From: Priapulus caudatus | Taxonomy: Eukaryota > Priapulida > Priapulimorpha > Priapulimorphida > Priapulidae | Assembly (NCBI RefSeq): GCF_000485595.1 | Contig: NW_014578247.1 | Location: forward strand, 8,094 to 46,137 | Length of the DNA stretch: 38,044 nt | Direction: 5' to 3' | Part shown: piece after piece, positions 1 through 10,459 of the stretch | Numbering within the stretch: position 1 is the first letter of the stretch | Layout: every line of letters begins with the position of its first letter | Program-made: the position numbers and the translations under genes | Notes under the pieces: model-generated | Seen by the model: the letters and a program-made list of their open reading frames with translations, nothing else | Database searches by the model: none | Told to the model about the DNA's origin: nothing

Positions 1-994
1 GGTGGCGGTGGCGGCTGCGGCGGCGGTGACGGTGACGGTGACGGTGACGATGATGATGGTGGTGTGGGTGGTGTTGGGTGGGGTTATCGTGCTTGTTTCG
101 TCGGCGGGTGGGGGTGGGGGGGGGCGATTGTAGGAAATTTTTATGTGCAACGTATAGAGCCGATTCCGTTTCAAAACAAGTTTCTCTCGTAGACCTCAAC
201 CAGCAATGTTTCCATGTAGCCACCGCTTTACTGTCCAATTGTAGCCATGTGTTCGTATTGAGTAATTGAAGAGAGATGGGTATAGTAGTGTTCGTGCACT
301 GCCCTTAAATCGTCCGTCAGCTACCAGTTATTTGAGATGTGTTCAATTGATTGGCATACAAAATAATTTTAATGAAACAGACAAATTTTACAATCAATTA
401 GTTTTATTTCGACGCGCTTCTTTCAACCGAAATTTTTTCGGCTACTCTCGTAGTTGTACGAATATTCACCGAAACTGTAAATCTGGCCAGAATAAAATTG
501 GTCATATTTCGTATTCACAGATGGCAGCACGGTACGGTAAGCTCGTAACATTACTTCAGCAATTTTGAGCGTTATTGATAGTGAGTTTATTTAATGTCAG
601 AAATGTTATTCCTCTATATTTTCTCGGCAAATACGACATCGGTGATGAATTATATTATATTGCCGTATTAATGAGGACAGCAATTGTGTAATAGCATTTC
701 TAGCCAGTTTTGCTGAAGTAATGTAATAATGGAAGACTGGTGTTAACTTTTGTCCACTTATGTGGATTAAATCGTGTATTCGTATTTTTTAATGATGGGC
801 TTTTAAGGGTGGGTATTGCGGTGGCGTGACCCACGAGCGTCAAGGCGTTCTGTGTGCTTGCTTCCTTGCTGCATGTGTACATGTGTAGTATGGCGGCTAA
901 TTATAGGGTCAGCAGCGTTTGCGTGACACTAGCTTCCACCTACGTACCCCGTGAAAGATGGTGACTCATATATATATATATATATATATATATA
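1..994 (+). repeat. ~1 kb duplicated segment, copy A
   Basis: This segment recurs in the same orientation at 32297-33315. Matching landmarks occur in the same order: (GGTGAC)n near 26-53, 'gcgattgta' near 124, 'gccgattc', 'gagagatggg' near 273, 'aaatcgtccgtcagcta' near 306, 'gatggcagcacggta' near 520, and 'ccccgtgaaagatg' at 947-960, just before a (TA)n run. By eye the copies are about 90% alike and differ mostly by one-base indels, plus a small hairpin-like insert near 430-442 that copy B lacks. The left edge lies in GGT/GGC simple sequence and the right edge in (TA)n, so both ends sit in microsatellites. No conserved open frame spans the two copies. It could be a dispersed repeat, a segmental duplication or a haplotype-merging assembly artefact. 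Confidence 0.85.
548..724. repeat. 15-bp perfect inverted repeat inside copy A
   Basis: The sequence acattacttcagcaa at 548-562 is the exact reverse complement of ttgctgaagtaatgt at 710-724, with a 147-bp loop. The same pair survives with one-base changes in copy B (near 32855-32868 and 33023-33036). It is therefore part of the duplicated segment and older than the duplication. It may be the ends of a small nested insertion. I see no clear target-site duplication. Confidence 0.6.
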
Positions 995-995
995 N

Positions 996-1047
<52 letters not shown>
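966..1047. repeat. (TA)n followed by (CT)n microsatellite
   Basis: About 28 bases of alternating TA (966-994) are followed by one unresolved base (N at 995) and then about 50 bases of pure CT. The N lies exactly at the TA/CT switch, so that junction is unresolved in the consensus. The CT run is the outer edge of the fold-back described at 996-2600. Confidence 0.95.
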
Positions 1048-1049
<2 letters not shown>

Positions 1050-1609
1050 CTTCTCCCCCTCTCTCCCTCTTTATTTCTGTCTGTTGGCCATTCCCGCGTG
1101 TGTGCTGCGATGTGTGTCTTCTTCTCCCCCTCTCCCCCTTTCCCCCTTTCCACCCTCTCCACCCTCGCTCCTTCTCTCTCTCTCGCTCTCTCTCTCTCTC
1201 TCCCCCTCTCCACCTCTTTATTTCTGTCTGCTGGCCATCCCCGCGCGTGCGCTGCGATGTGTGTCTTCCTCTTCACAGATCGGTGTGACGGTGAGTTCTC
1301 TGTCGTCAGCTCGTCTTCCGCCTCGCTGTTCGTCTTAATCCATAAAGGCTAGACAGACAGACATGCATGCACGCGTCGCCAGCTTGCTATAGCGCTGACA
1401 GGCCAGCCACTCGCGCAGCATATAATATATNTTAATATTGGCGTCTGATATTTGACCACATTCGGCGACTGTATATCATGAATTCATGCATGGTCAGTAT
1501 ACTGGCCGAACGTATTAAGAAGCCATACTCTCACGATAAATACATGGCTCGTGAGATGTGCAGCTAGAGGGGTGGAGGCCGACATCATGCCCTTAGGAAA
1601 ATATTCTAT

Positions 1610-1742
1610 AAAGTTTTTATTTAAAAAAATCTAAAGAAATTCTATATAAAGTCTATCGATTTTTCTTTAGACATTTTTTAGAAATTTTATAGAAATTTCA
1701 TAGAAATTTTTATAGAACTTTCATAGGAATTTTTATAGAAAT
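1610..1742. repeat. AT-rich tandem repeat in the fold-back spacer
   Basis: Repeated variants of 'tagaaattt(t/c)a' and 'tatagaa' occur with a period of roughly 11-16 bases, ending at 'atagaaatagcatgcag'. The unit is diverged. It lies in the spacer between the two arms of the 996-2600 inverted repeat. Confidence 0.6.
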
Positions 1743-1917
1743 AGCATGCAGACGCTCCCAGGAACAGCGTCCACCTGGCTCTCACTCACTGTACGGGTAA
1801 TGCGCCACACACGATAGCTAGCTTACGGGGGGCTGTTTAGCCTACACCGGGCGACTTCGCCCTGATCCTGCCATCGGAAGCATTTTGCTCGATCACATCT
1901 GTGCTGCTGCGAATTAA

Positions 1918-2062
1918 TGCACGCACACACACGCACGCACGCACGACCACACGCACGCACGCAACGCGCGCAGCACACACACGCACACAGCTTCCCGCGA
2001 TTAGAGTAGAGCGGATGGAAGATAGTATTACCGTATATATTATATATATATATATATATTAT
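1918..2062. repeat. (ACGC)n / (CA)n and (TA)n simple repeats
   Basis: A run of ACGC/CACA units occupies about 1918-1990. After a short unique stretch, an alternating TA tract follows at about 2034-2062. Any long frame across this stretch is a by-product of the simple repeat. Confidence 0.9.
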
Positions 2063-2600
2063 ATATCTATATGGCTGCGTGAGTGGCTGGCCTGTCAGCG
2101 CATTTTAGCAAGCTGGCGACGCGTGCATGCATGTCTGTCTGCTAGCCTTTATGGATTAAGACGAAGAGCGCGAGGCGGAAGACGAGCTGAGACAGAGAAA
2201 CTCACACGTCCCCGATCTGTGAAGAGGAAGACACACATCGCCCAACGCCCGGCGGGATGTCCAACAGATAGAAATAAAGAGGTCGGAAGGCTGGGAGAGG
2301 TGCGAGAGAAGGGGGGAGGTGGAGAGGGAGGTAGAGAAGACACACACCGCAGCACAACGCGGGATGGCAGCAGACAGAAATTAAGAGGGTGGAGAGGGGG
2401 AGAGAGGAGAGAGAGCGAGAGAGATCGAGGAAGAGGCAGGGGGTAGGAAGAGGGTTAGAAAGGGGAAAGGGGGAGAGGAAGACAGCACATCGCACGCACA
2501 ACACCGCGGGAATGGCCAACAAGACAGAGAATAAGAGGAGAGAGGGAGAAGGTAGAGAGAGATGAGAAGAGAGAGATGAGAGATGAGAGAGAGAACGAAA

Positions 2601-3702
2601 AGAGAGAATGAAATTACGGACGAGGATATAAATTCTCCCGTATATTCACCCAATATGCCCTCTTGTGGTTTCAGTAACGTTGTGCAATCTATTAATATTA
2701 TATTAATATTATTCTATATTTATTATTAATATTAATGTTAATCGATTAGTCATTGGCCACTCAATTGCGATTTACAGCCAACAATTGGCCTCACATAGTA
2801 TTTCGTGCCCCATCCCTCTCAGTCATTCGTTTGCCATCTTTCTCAGTGTGAAAACTAGGCAACCGGTGTCTATAAAACGAACGTCGATATGACGACACAA
2901 AAGCCGGGTATTAAAAGTCAATCTTTGTAGAAGTGCTCCACTTGAAAAATCACCGCTCACCACGGAGTTGCTTCGTCACATTTTTCGCATTGCTATAGTA
3001 TACCTTCTGACAGGCAGTCCGGCTCGACTAAACAGCATCTGTTAACGCCTTCGCGTTTTTGTTATAAAGTAGTAGATTACTAAATACATGTAAAGTAGTA
3101 GATTGGAGTATACTGGAGTAGTACTTGGAACATTATAACAAGTACTGCTGAGCAGTGATGTATCTGTGAAGGTACAAGAACCTGATAACTATTATGAGGT
3201 TGTTGGAAATTAATGCCTATTGACTTGCTGTATTAACAGTTAGTTACTTGAGAAAGGTATGGTCTATATATGTATATTGCCGCTGTGTGAATGCGTTTTG
3301 GTTTTTATTTGTTGGCGTGCATTAACCTCTGAATGAACGTTACGTATGCCCGCCACGTCTCCTTTGTTGACTGCTGCTTCTGCTGCTCTTCAAATTCATG
3401 TATGTGGCTCTTCTATTCTGCCGTGTATAGACATGGAGTTCTCTTAGGGCGATATTCTGGTTCGAAATTGAATTTGGTGTGCGTATAACGGGCATGATTT
3501 CATTTATTTCGGCTTTACTTGATACCATCAAACCCCACTGTTTTATATTGCAGGCGGTCACATCTTCGGCATCAATTCAATTTTCACTCTGTGCACTTGT
3601 CGCGGTGTAATACTGTTGTTTTTGCCGAGTTTCCTCGAAGTTTCATCACACCTCCGTCCTCTTACTCTCCTCTTACGATTTCAGCTCATGCCCATGCATT
3701 TT
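2601..3702. other. No gene seen; AT-rich to mixed unique sequence
   Basis: The GA-rich tail of the fold-back ends near 2610. An ATTAATATT-rich tract lies at 2690-2740. The rest shows no convincing open frame, tRNA or repeat to my eye. Confidence 0.6.
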
Positions 3703-3938
3703 TTCCCTTGCCGTGCCCTTGAGTCCACATGTCCCTTGCCGTGTCTTTGAGTCCACATGTCCCTTGCCGTGTCTTTGAGTCCACATGTGCCTTGCCGTGT
3801 CATTGTGTCCCCTGCCCCTGGCCGTGTCTTTGTGTCCCCTGCCCCGTGCCGCGTCCTTGTGTCCTCTGCCCTTGCCGTGTCCTTGTGTCCCCCTGCCCCT
3901 TGCCGTGTCCTTGTGTCCCCTGCCTCCTGTCCCCTGTC
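3703..3938 (+). repeat. 28-bp minisatellite, about 8 units
   Basis: The unit is cttgccgtgt(c/t)(c/t)ttg(a/t)gtc followed by cacatgtcc or ccctgcccc. Starts at 3707, 3735 and 3763 fix the period at 28 bases. The first three units carry 'gagtccacatgt' and the later ones 'gtgtcccctgcccc', so there are two sub-families in blocks. Open frames on both strands across it are repeat artefacts. Confidence 0.9.
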
Positions 3939-4342
3939 GTGCCCCTCTGCATTTTTATAATTATTCGTTAGCCTAATTCCCCGCATGTATGGCTTTAGCA
4001 TTGACCACGGATATGCGTCAATTACACGCCACATATCTAGAGGGGAAGCATTAGGCAGATGACATTACTGTCGACATCTTCACGCGCAAGATATCAGATG
4101 CCGAGCAGTCCGAGCAAATATCGTCGTATTTGCACAGGAACAAGCCATCCATTAGATATCAATAGAGCGTGGGCTTGGGGTGTGATGTTCATTTAACACT
4201 CAGCCGGTTTATCACAGCCCGCGGAAACCTGTGTGTGCCGTACGTACGTCATGCTTATCACGGGACAGAGAAATAAGAGTAAGAATACAGAGTAAAATAC
4301 AGAAATAACCACCTGGATGTCATCATCATCGTCCCCTCCCCC
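3939..4342. other. No gene seen
   Basis: Mixed-composition sequence without a convincing open frame, repeat or RNA gene. Confidence 0.5.
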
Positions 4343-4345
4343 GTG

Positions 4346-4382
<37 letters not shown>

Positions 4383-4421
4383 GTGCGTGTGCGCGCGCGC
4401 GTGTGTGTGTGTGTGTGTGTG
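4343..4421. repeat. (GTGC)n and (GT)n microsatellite
   Basis: GTGC units run from about 4343, change to GC/GT alternation near 4385 and end as pure GT at 4421. Compound simple repeat. Confidence 0.95.
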
Positions 4422-4676
4422 AAACCGTGCTTCATGTTTTGAGAAGGCAAGCACGATACGTCGCTACGTATTACTTAGCTGACTAGCAGTATTGCTTAGT
4501 TAGTAATCGTCTTATTGTTAGTACCTCGTTCGCTAGATCTTCTTCGTTGAACGGGGGTTCATTAATATAATCTATAAGCTTTAATAGTCAACACGGATCA
4601 TTGCGTATGGGGATTAATGTAAAAGGTGTATCCAGAGATCCGGTTCTCGGATACATTACTGGCCACACACGCGTAC

Positions 4677-4699
4677 TCATGCACACACACACGCACGGA

Positions 4700-4739
<40 letters not shown>

Positions 4740-4902
4740 GCACGCACGCGCGCGCACACACACACACACATAGGCGCGTAGGATCCCCCACATGCACACA
4801 TTAACACACGCATACACACGCACGGACGCACGCACGCACGCACGCACGCACACACGCAGCACGCACGCGCGCACACGCACACATAGGCGCGTAGGATCCC
4901 CC
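4677..4902 (+). repeat. Two tandem 113-bp units built on ACGC repeats
   Basis: The tag 'taggcgcgtaggatccccc' occurs at 4771-4789 and 4884-4902, exactly 113 bases apart. Each is preceded by a (CACG)n block, a 'cagcacgcacgcgcgc' stretch and a CA run. A microsatellite has been duplicated together with a short unique tag. The flanking 300 bases on either side hold no gene. Confidence 0.9.
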
Positions 4903-5211
4903 GGATTCCAAATCATTTATTGTAATCTGCTCTGTACATATAGAATGATGTTAAATGTCGCTAACAAAGCTATTTTAATCTTCAACATCAGAGCATTAAA
5001 TTTGGCATCGTATGCAATGTATTGTGGAATAACTAATTTCAACGCTCTGGTAAACAGGAAAAATATTTAATAGAAAATCAACTTGGTTGGTTAGGATAAT
5101 GAAAACACTACGTGGAACATTCCAGCGTTTGATATACATTTTTTTATTATGTTTGGCACTTCCTATGTCCATAAAGCAGCTTTATTACTCTACCGTGATG
5201 AGTTGTTTGTT
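4903..5211. other. No gene seen
   Basis: Unique AT-leaning sequence. The open frames present are short and of the length expected by chance. Confidence 0.5.
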
Positions 5212-5270
5212 TTCATGTTATTATTATTTTTTATTATTATTATTATTTTTGTTATTATTATTATTTCCAA
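5212..5270. repeat. (TTA)n microsatellite
   Basis: TTA/TTT triplets run to 5270, directly upstream of the tRNA-like head at 5268-5335. They could be the tail of an older SINE copy or the insertion target. Confidence 0.85.
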
Positions 5271-5433
5271 CGGCATTAGCCGGTGGCTTTGGTTGACCGT
5301 GTTCCCAACTGTGACCTTGGATTCAATCCAAAATTTGCTTGCAGGATAGTTCTGTTCGCCTTAGTGCGATTTTCTGCATTTTGGCAGTGTGTTTGAGCAG
5401 GGAAGTTACGTCGTGGTTCTTCCTCTTTTATTA

Positions 5434-5476
<43 letters not shown>

Positions 5477-5477
5477 T
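5268..5477 (+). mobile_element. tRNA-derived SINE-like element with (ATT)n tail
   Basis: The head resembles a tRNA gene: an A-box-like 'tagccggtgg' near 5277 and a B-box-like 'ggattcaatcc' at 5319-5329, about 42 bases apart, as in pol III internal promoters. A ~95-bp body follows and includes 'gcagggaagttacgtcgtgg'. The unit ends in a (TTA/ATT)n tail at 5430-5477. Head, body and short-repeat tail is the canonical SINE order. No cloverleaf can be completed, so it is not a functional tRNA. I do not recognise the family by name and found no clear target-site duplication. Confidence 0.5.
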
Positions 5478-5534
5478 TATCATGTTACCGGCTGTTTTCG
5501 TTCATACTCAACCAGTGAAAAAAATCACGGGGGC

Positions 5535-5589
5535 TCGGGGCGATTTAGCCCCGAAATGCCAAAAAAGAGCCCGAAATGCCAAAAAAGAG
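5535..5589 (+). repeat. 7-bp hairpin and two 20-bp tandem units
   Basis: tcggggc (5535-5541) pairs perfectly with gccccga (5548-5554) around a 6-base loop. The right arm overlaps the first of two identical 20-bp units (5550-5569 and 5570-5589, cccgaaatgccaaaaaagag). Confidence 0.7.
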
Positions 5590-6333
5590 CTTTTCGTAAA
5601 TTGCATAGAGTTCATGCAAACCAAATTTTATAGTGCCTATTTTCATGCACGCGAGCTTGAAAACGTAGCCCCCCGAAAAATAATCATAATTTTTTTTTAT
5701 CTGTACTCAACCCACTTCAGTCCGTTGAATACCAGCCGTCATTTTCATGCACTGATCAGACTGACGGCAGTCGCTACTTGGCATGCTGTGCCCAACGGCT
5801 TCCAGCAGAAATTCCACCATTGAGAATTTCCGCGAAACGGTGTGCTATTCAATCGGCGAATATTCCGTGTTGGTTGCGCAATAAAATGCCTCGAGATGCT
5901 TCAACGGACACTTTCAATTACATACGGACAGACAATTTTGAATTTTTCCGATTTTTCGGCGCGCGCTGTAAAACAGCCAATGGCTACGTACATAACTGTA
6001 TTGTAAATAATTTTTTGTAAGTACATCGTACGATGGAATATGTGTGGCTCGTGCACGAATCGGGATTCGCTCGATAACAGTAGCGCCCCTCTGACATTAC
6101 TTTTACTGTTCCTTCAATACGGCGAATTGAAGTCAAACTGAAGGTTTGTAATTCGCTCTCGCTTTCATGCCAGATGTATGTCTATGTGTTTTGAGACCCC
6201 GAGTTGCTGAATGAGCGAGCAATCGGTTGGCAAGAAACCAATTCCTAAAGATCGTGTGCAAAGCGCGAATATCGATGGCTTTTCGTCGTGGTGCGGCCAA
6301 CCTATACGAACAGCTTCCTTTGATGAGCGGTAG
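5590..6333. other. No gene seen
   Basis: The open frames here (for example 5482-5823, 113 codons) have no recognisable motif and lengths expected by chance for the window. Composition is mixed. Confidence 0.5.
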
Positions 6334-7165
6334 CGGGGGAGAAGTGGAGACTTGTGGTGCGTGTAGAATGTTGGGGGTGGGTGGCGGGCAGAAAGTGGAG
6401 ACCTGTGGCTGCGTTGGTAGCGGTTGTACGACTGTTGGGGGTGGGTGGAGAAGTGGAGATGCGGCTGCGTTGTAGCCAGCGTTGTAGACTTGTTGGGGGT
6501 GGAGTGGTGCAGAAGTTTGGAGATTTGTGCGTTGGGGAGGTAAGGTATGTAGCGCTGTTGTAGAATGTTGGGTGGATGGGGGCAGAAGTGGGATTGTGGC
6601 GTTTGGGCAAGCGTTGCTGAATGTTGGGTGGTGGGGGAGAAGTGAGATTGTGGTGCGTTTGTAAAACGCGTTGTAGAATGTTGGGGGTTGGTGGGGGAAA
6701 GTGGAGATTGTAGGTGCGTTGTAAACGCGTTGCTAGATGTTGGGGAGTTGGTGGGCGAGAAGAGTGAGACTTTGTTGGGCGTTGTAGCGCGTTGCCTAGA
6801 ATGTTTGGCGGAGTTGGTGGGGGAGAAGTGGAGACTTGTGGTGCGTTTGTAGCCGCGTTTTGTAGAAGATGTTGGGGGCTTGGGCTGGGGAGAAGGGAAC
6901 TTGTGGTGCGTTGTAGAATGTGGGGTCGGTGGCGGGAGAAGTGGCAGATTGTGCGTGCGTTGTAGAATGTTGGGGGTGGGTGGGGGAGAAGTGGAGACTT
7001 GTGGTGCGTTGTAGAATGTTGGGGGTGGGTGGGGGAGAAGTGGAGACTTGTGGTGCGTTGTAGCGCGTTGTAGAATGTTGGGGGTGGGTGGGGGAGAAGT
7101 GGAGACATGCGGTGCGTTATCGTGCATTGTAGATTGTTTTGGGGAGGGGGGGGGTGAAGAAGTTG
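6334..7165 (+). repeat. G-rich minisatellite, ~49-63-bp unit, about 14-15 copies
   Basis: The unit reads gagaagtggagacttgtgg, tgcgttgtagaatgtt, gggggtgggtggg. Clean 49-bp copies lie near 6985-7080, and longer units carry an extra 'tagcgcgt' or 'aaacgcgt' insert. Central copies (about 6440-6960) carry many one-base indels, while those at the 3' end are nearly identical. The minus strand gives open frames of about 300 codons rich in His, Pro, Ser and Thr because the complement lacks stop codons. The composition and repeat phase argue against a gene. Each unit has G-runs that could form quadruplexes with the adjacent unit. Confidence 0.9.
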
Positions 7166-7280
7166 TAATAGTGCAATGAGGACGAACGTCAAGAATTCAG
7201 CTTTCGCTAATAATAAGATAGAGAGTCTGTGTGAATCCCGCTAACCGTCTTCCTGTGCTGTTAGATCGCGTGACTATTTT

Positions 7281-7557
7281 ATTATAACGCAATATCGGCA
7301 GAGAATACTAGTTCGAGCATTAACTCGGGATTGTGAAGATCGTTTTAACATAATACCTGATAATATGTAGTGACAGTTATATAAATATATATGTATTATA
7401 ACGCAATATCGACAGAGAATACTAATTCGAACGTTAACTCGGGCGTGTGAAGATTGTGGTAACATAATATGTAGTGACAGTTCGTTGCTTAGCTTGATGC
7501 GATGCGATGCGATGTGTAGTGACAGTTCGTTGCTTAGCTTGATGCGATGCGATGCGA
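7281..7557 (+). repeat. Nested tandem duplications (114-bp and 45-bp periods)
   Basis: Unit A at 7281-7378 and unit B at 7395-7482 share 'attataacgcaatatcg', 'cagagaatacta', 'ttaactcggg' and 'tagtgacagtt', with a period of 114 bases. The end of unit B is duplicated again with a 45-bp period (7470-7514, 7515-7557), carrying 'ttcgttgcttagcttgatgc' and (GATGC)n. Two successive duplication events are visible. Confidence 0.85.
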
Positions 7558-9256
7558 ATAGAGAATTATGTTCATTTCAACACGCGATTTCGAACGAACT
7601 GCGGTTGTTTTGATGGGAGTTCTATAACCGCATTTGTGTTTGATTGTGATAAAATGTGATTGTGGTTCAAATGCAAGATGCTGTAAAAGCAGTGTCAATC
7701 ACGAGCCCCGTTTGTATTTTCATTTCACTTTTACTATTCTACCTTGTAAGAGGGAAATGACTCTGCCAAGGGATGTGAATTTACGTGAAAGAGTAAAGTA
7801 CATATTTCACCTTTTTACTATAAAAGTGTAGGTTTATTACATCGGGAAGCGACAAAGCAAGGAAATCATGCTAGTCAAGAAGTATAGGCAAGAATGGAAT
7901 TAATTTAGTTGGTAGCTGCACCTACGCCCATACAATTGGCGCGTGTAAATAAAATATCGATAGTGAAAAATGGCATTTTTAATAGGCTCACGTTCTTTCT
8001 TAACTCTTGCGTTAAAGCCGTACAGGCTGTATTATGATTGTCTCTATGCTGTAGCATGCATAATTGCCCCTCCCCCCTCCCACCACCACCACCACCACCG
8101 CCGCGTCATTGCGAATTCACCAGCCCCTAGAGCTAAAGTATTGCACGTAGAGAAAAACAACCGCGCAGCCAAATTTTAAGAGCAATTTGTAATTCAATCG
8201 AACATGCAAGCACACGTTGCTTGTTGACATGGATGTTTTTTTCTTGTGGAAGATTATTGGTTGTCTATGTAGAGCTGTTGATGAGCGCCATCTTTAATCG
8301 AGCTGCTGAATTTGGAGTCGATAAGATCGCATTTTCTGATCCTCGTGTCTTGTAGTTGAGTAGCTAATACAACACAAACTAACGGAATTTCTAATATTGC
8401 ACATATTAGACGTTTGTGTCTATAATGTCCTCCATCAATAAAGGAAACTGTTCACGCTCAGTAAGACTTGAAGGAATTGCTGTATAGTAATTTCAAAACC
8501 TAATACGCCAAATGGACAACAATGGCGGACGGGGCGAGATCACTCGGGCTACCACTAGAAATACAAACTAAAGTACGTGAATGAGCATTAAATGAGCGAT
8601 ATATGCATATGCACACTATGTATACTACGCAAACAATGTGTCACAACAATGTACAAGCAAACATAATCATAAAGGCCTAGCAGCAAATATGCCAAGCGCA
8701 AAGTGAAGGTTTCTTGAAACTACATGTTTCTCAAATGTACAAATGTATGTTATTGTGCTTAAGACTGTTCTACATAAATGAGGGGTGTGCGCTAGAGTTT
8801 GAAAATGCACGAAATTTCACGGTTATATACAACAGTAGTCACGATTCATGTAACGTTCAGCGAGGATAAATGATATATTTCAAAGCTGGCTGCTACCTGT
8901 TAAACGTCTGGTGACTAGGAGTATGACAGTAAGCATTGATGGAAGGGGAATATTTCTCATAATTACTACGTATATAGAGCATGATCTATTAGCATACGGC
9001 AGCAGTTCGAGAGTACATTTTACTTGTACCGAGTATGATGTGCAGACAAATTTACAAGTAATAACATATTACTGAGTATGTGACTAATGTTTTGCCTTTA
9101 TGAGGTCAGTGGATCTTATAATCGTGTAAGGATGCTATACCAAAGATCGGTGCTGCATCTTCATTTGCATCGATTACAGCATCGTAAGCTCGCAATGTGA
9201 ATGCGACCTTTCATGCCAAAAAATAAGTATACATTTTACTACGAGTAGTGTCATAC
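7558..9256. other. Mostly unique sequence, no gene seen
   Basis: About 1.7 kb of mixed, slightly AT-rich sequence. A short (CCA)n run at 8081-8100 gives a small His-rich frame on the plus strand that I do not credit. No tRNA, TIR pair or tandem repeat was noticed. Confidence 0.5.
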
Positions 9257-9317
9257 CTGCGCCAACGCGATAAACTCGGGTGCGTAGTGAATCAGAAAAT
9301 AATTTGCCGCATCAGCC
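9257..9317 (-). other. Candidate isolated coding exon (61 bp)
   Basis: On the minus strand a 61-bp block is bounded by an acceptor-like 'gctgttacag' and a donor-like 'cag|gtatga'. After one leading base it holds exactly 20 sense codons (beginning Ala-Asp-Ala-Ala-Asn-Tyr, ending Ala-Leu-Ala-Gln), and a stop (tga) comes in frame right after the donor gta. That is what an exon edge looks like. The pyrimidine tract is weak, I found no convincing partner exon, and I do not recognise the peptide. Chance remains quite likely. Confidence 0.2.
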
Positions 9318-9972
9318 CTGTAACAGCGTTGTCAAGGTTGCCGTCAGAATTAGCAACGTAAAAAGATGCGGAAAGTGTTTTATTTATCGCAATCTCGCAA
9401 ACGCGCACGCGAGGGGCCATTAGCTGTGGCACTGCATGTTGTAAGACTTTTGTAGATGTTTTTTTTTGTAGATCGCACTTTCTTCTCCAGGTCGGTCAAC
9501 TGTGATTGTCTTCTCGGATGCATACCTTCATAGTTAGTTGGCCTTACGCCCCAATGACCTGATTATGTGAAATCTACTAATTATTGTACTTACTACACTA
9601 AGACACAAATGAGTAATTATTTCATTTCATGAGAGCACAATGTGACAGATTCAGTAGCGCCATCTTATAGAATCGATTTCACTTGAAGTGATTCTTAATT
9701 AGGCCAGTTTCATTTCACCAAGATTCGTTGAGTATTGACTCATTCTCCTTGTCTTTATAATGGCCGTCATCATAAAACTGCTGTTACATGCGTCAATTAA
9801 AGCACGTTTGTTGTTGCCGAACCACGTACGATACTGCAATGTTTAACTGCTCATGTAATAGACAGCGACATGGTGATATATGGTCTGGTATATTCGTAAA
9901 CAACGTAGTATATTCGGAAACACCGTAATTAATTGAATTTCTTTCTCAGAGGACGTGTTGGTTCATTGTCTG
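9318..9972. other. No gene seen
   Basis: Unique sequence. A short direct repeat 'gtatattcg(t/g)aaaca' lies at about 9889 and 9908. A 46-codon minus-strand frame near 9370-9510 has no motif. Confidence 0.5.
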
Positions 9973-10340
9973 TTAAAGTGATTACGACACGAATTTTCTA
10001 TGGTAAAATTTATGAAATTTTTGTTGCCATTTTTTTACATTAAAAGTAAGAACTAACGGGACTAAACGTATCGTCAAATTCTTACCTGATAAGATTGTTT
10101 CTCAACTAGTTAAAAATCCAAAAAAACCTGGACGATTTGATATTAGTGTTCCTAACATTAATTGCGTGCTATAGGCTATGTATGCGTCACGAGTGTATGT
10201 TCACATCGAACAATATAGTAAAATAAGAAGTATAATGCAGAAATTTAACCATAAAAAGTTAACAGAATTACTTATATTTTGTGAAAAAATTGAAATATTA
10301 TTTTTATTTTTTACTATTTACTGTGACGTAATCACTTTAA
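9973..10340. mobile_element. MITE-like element with 18-bp TIRs flanked by TTAA
   Basis: ttaaagtgattacgacac (9973-9990) is matched, inverted, by gtgacgtaatcactttaa (10323-10340) with one mismatch. If the outer TTAA on each side is the target duplication, the element is 9977-10336 (360 bp) with TIR AGTGATTACG. TTAA duplications are typical of piggyBac-type transposition. TTAA is palindromic, however, so it could equally be part of the TIR. The interior is AT-rich and non-coding, so this is a non-autonomous element. Confidence 0.65.
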
Positions 10341-10459
10341 GGTTCGTATAAGGTTCATGGCGTATCATCTAACTTTGCTCATCAGGCTTGCAGCGTCTGT
10401 AGTAAGGTTGAAAAAGTTAAATCCAGTTTTACTCTACTCTCATGTGAAACTGGTGGCAC

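Larger units (their letters stand above)
996..2600. repeat. Large imperfect inverted repeat (fold-back) with internal tandem units
   Basis: The left arm (~996-1424) and right arm (~2068-2600) are reverse complements. Inner anchors are 'gctgacaggccagccactcg' near 1394 against 'gtggctggcctgtcagcg' near 2083, then 'acatgcatgcacgcgtcgcc' against its complement near 2118, and 'cacagatcggtgtgac' near 1275 against its complement near 2216. Each arm carries a ~55-bp motif (ctctttatttctgtctg, then ggccat, then ctgcgatgtgtgtctt) separated by CT/GA-rich sequence. There are two motif copies on the left (1067-1121, 1214-1267) and three on the right (2229-2284, 2338-2388, 2478-2540). The ~640-bp spacer holds AT-rich tandem sequence and an ACGC run. 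I see no coding capacity. A fold-back-type transposable element or a local inverted duplication would both fit. Confidence 0.8.

Noticed and set aside
1901-2446. Plus-strand 181-codon frame
   Set aside because: It crosses ACGC, TA and GA-rich repeats and one arm of the fold-back. No motif.
5482-5823. Plus-strand 113-codon frame
   Set aside because: Starts in a SINE tail, crosses a small tandem repeat, has no recognisable domain, and its length is within chance.
6165-7192. Minus-strand open frames of 320 and 296 codons rich in His, Pro, Ser and Thr
   Set aside because: They lie on a G-rich minisatellite whose complement lacks stops. Two overlapping frames give the same repeating peptide, and the units are not a multiple of 3.
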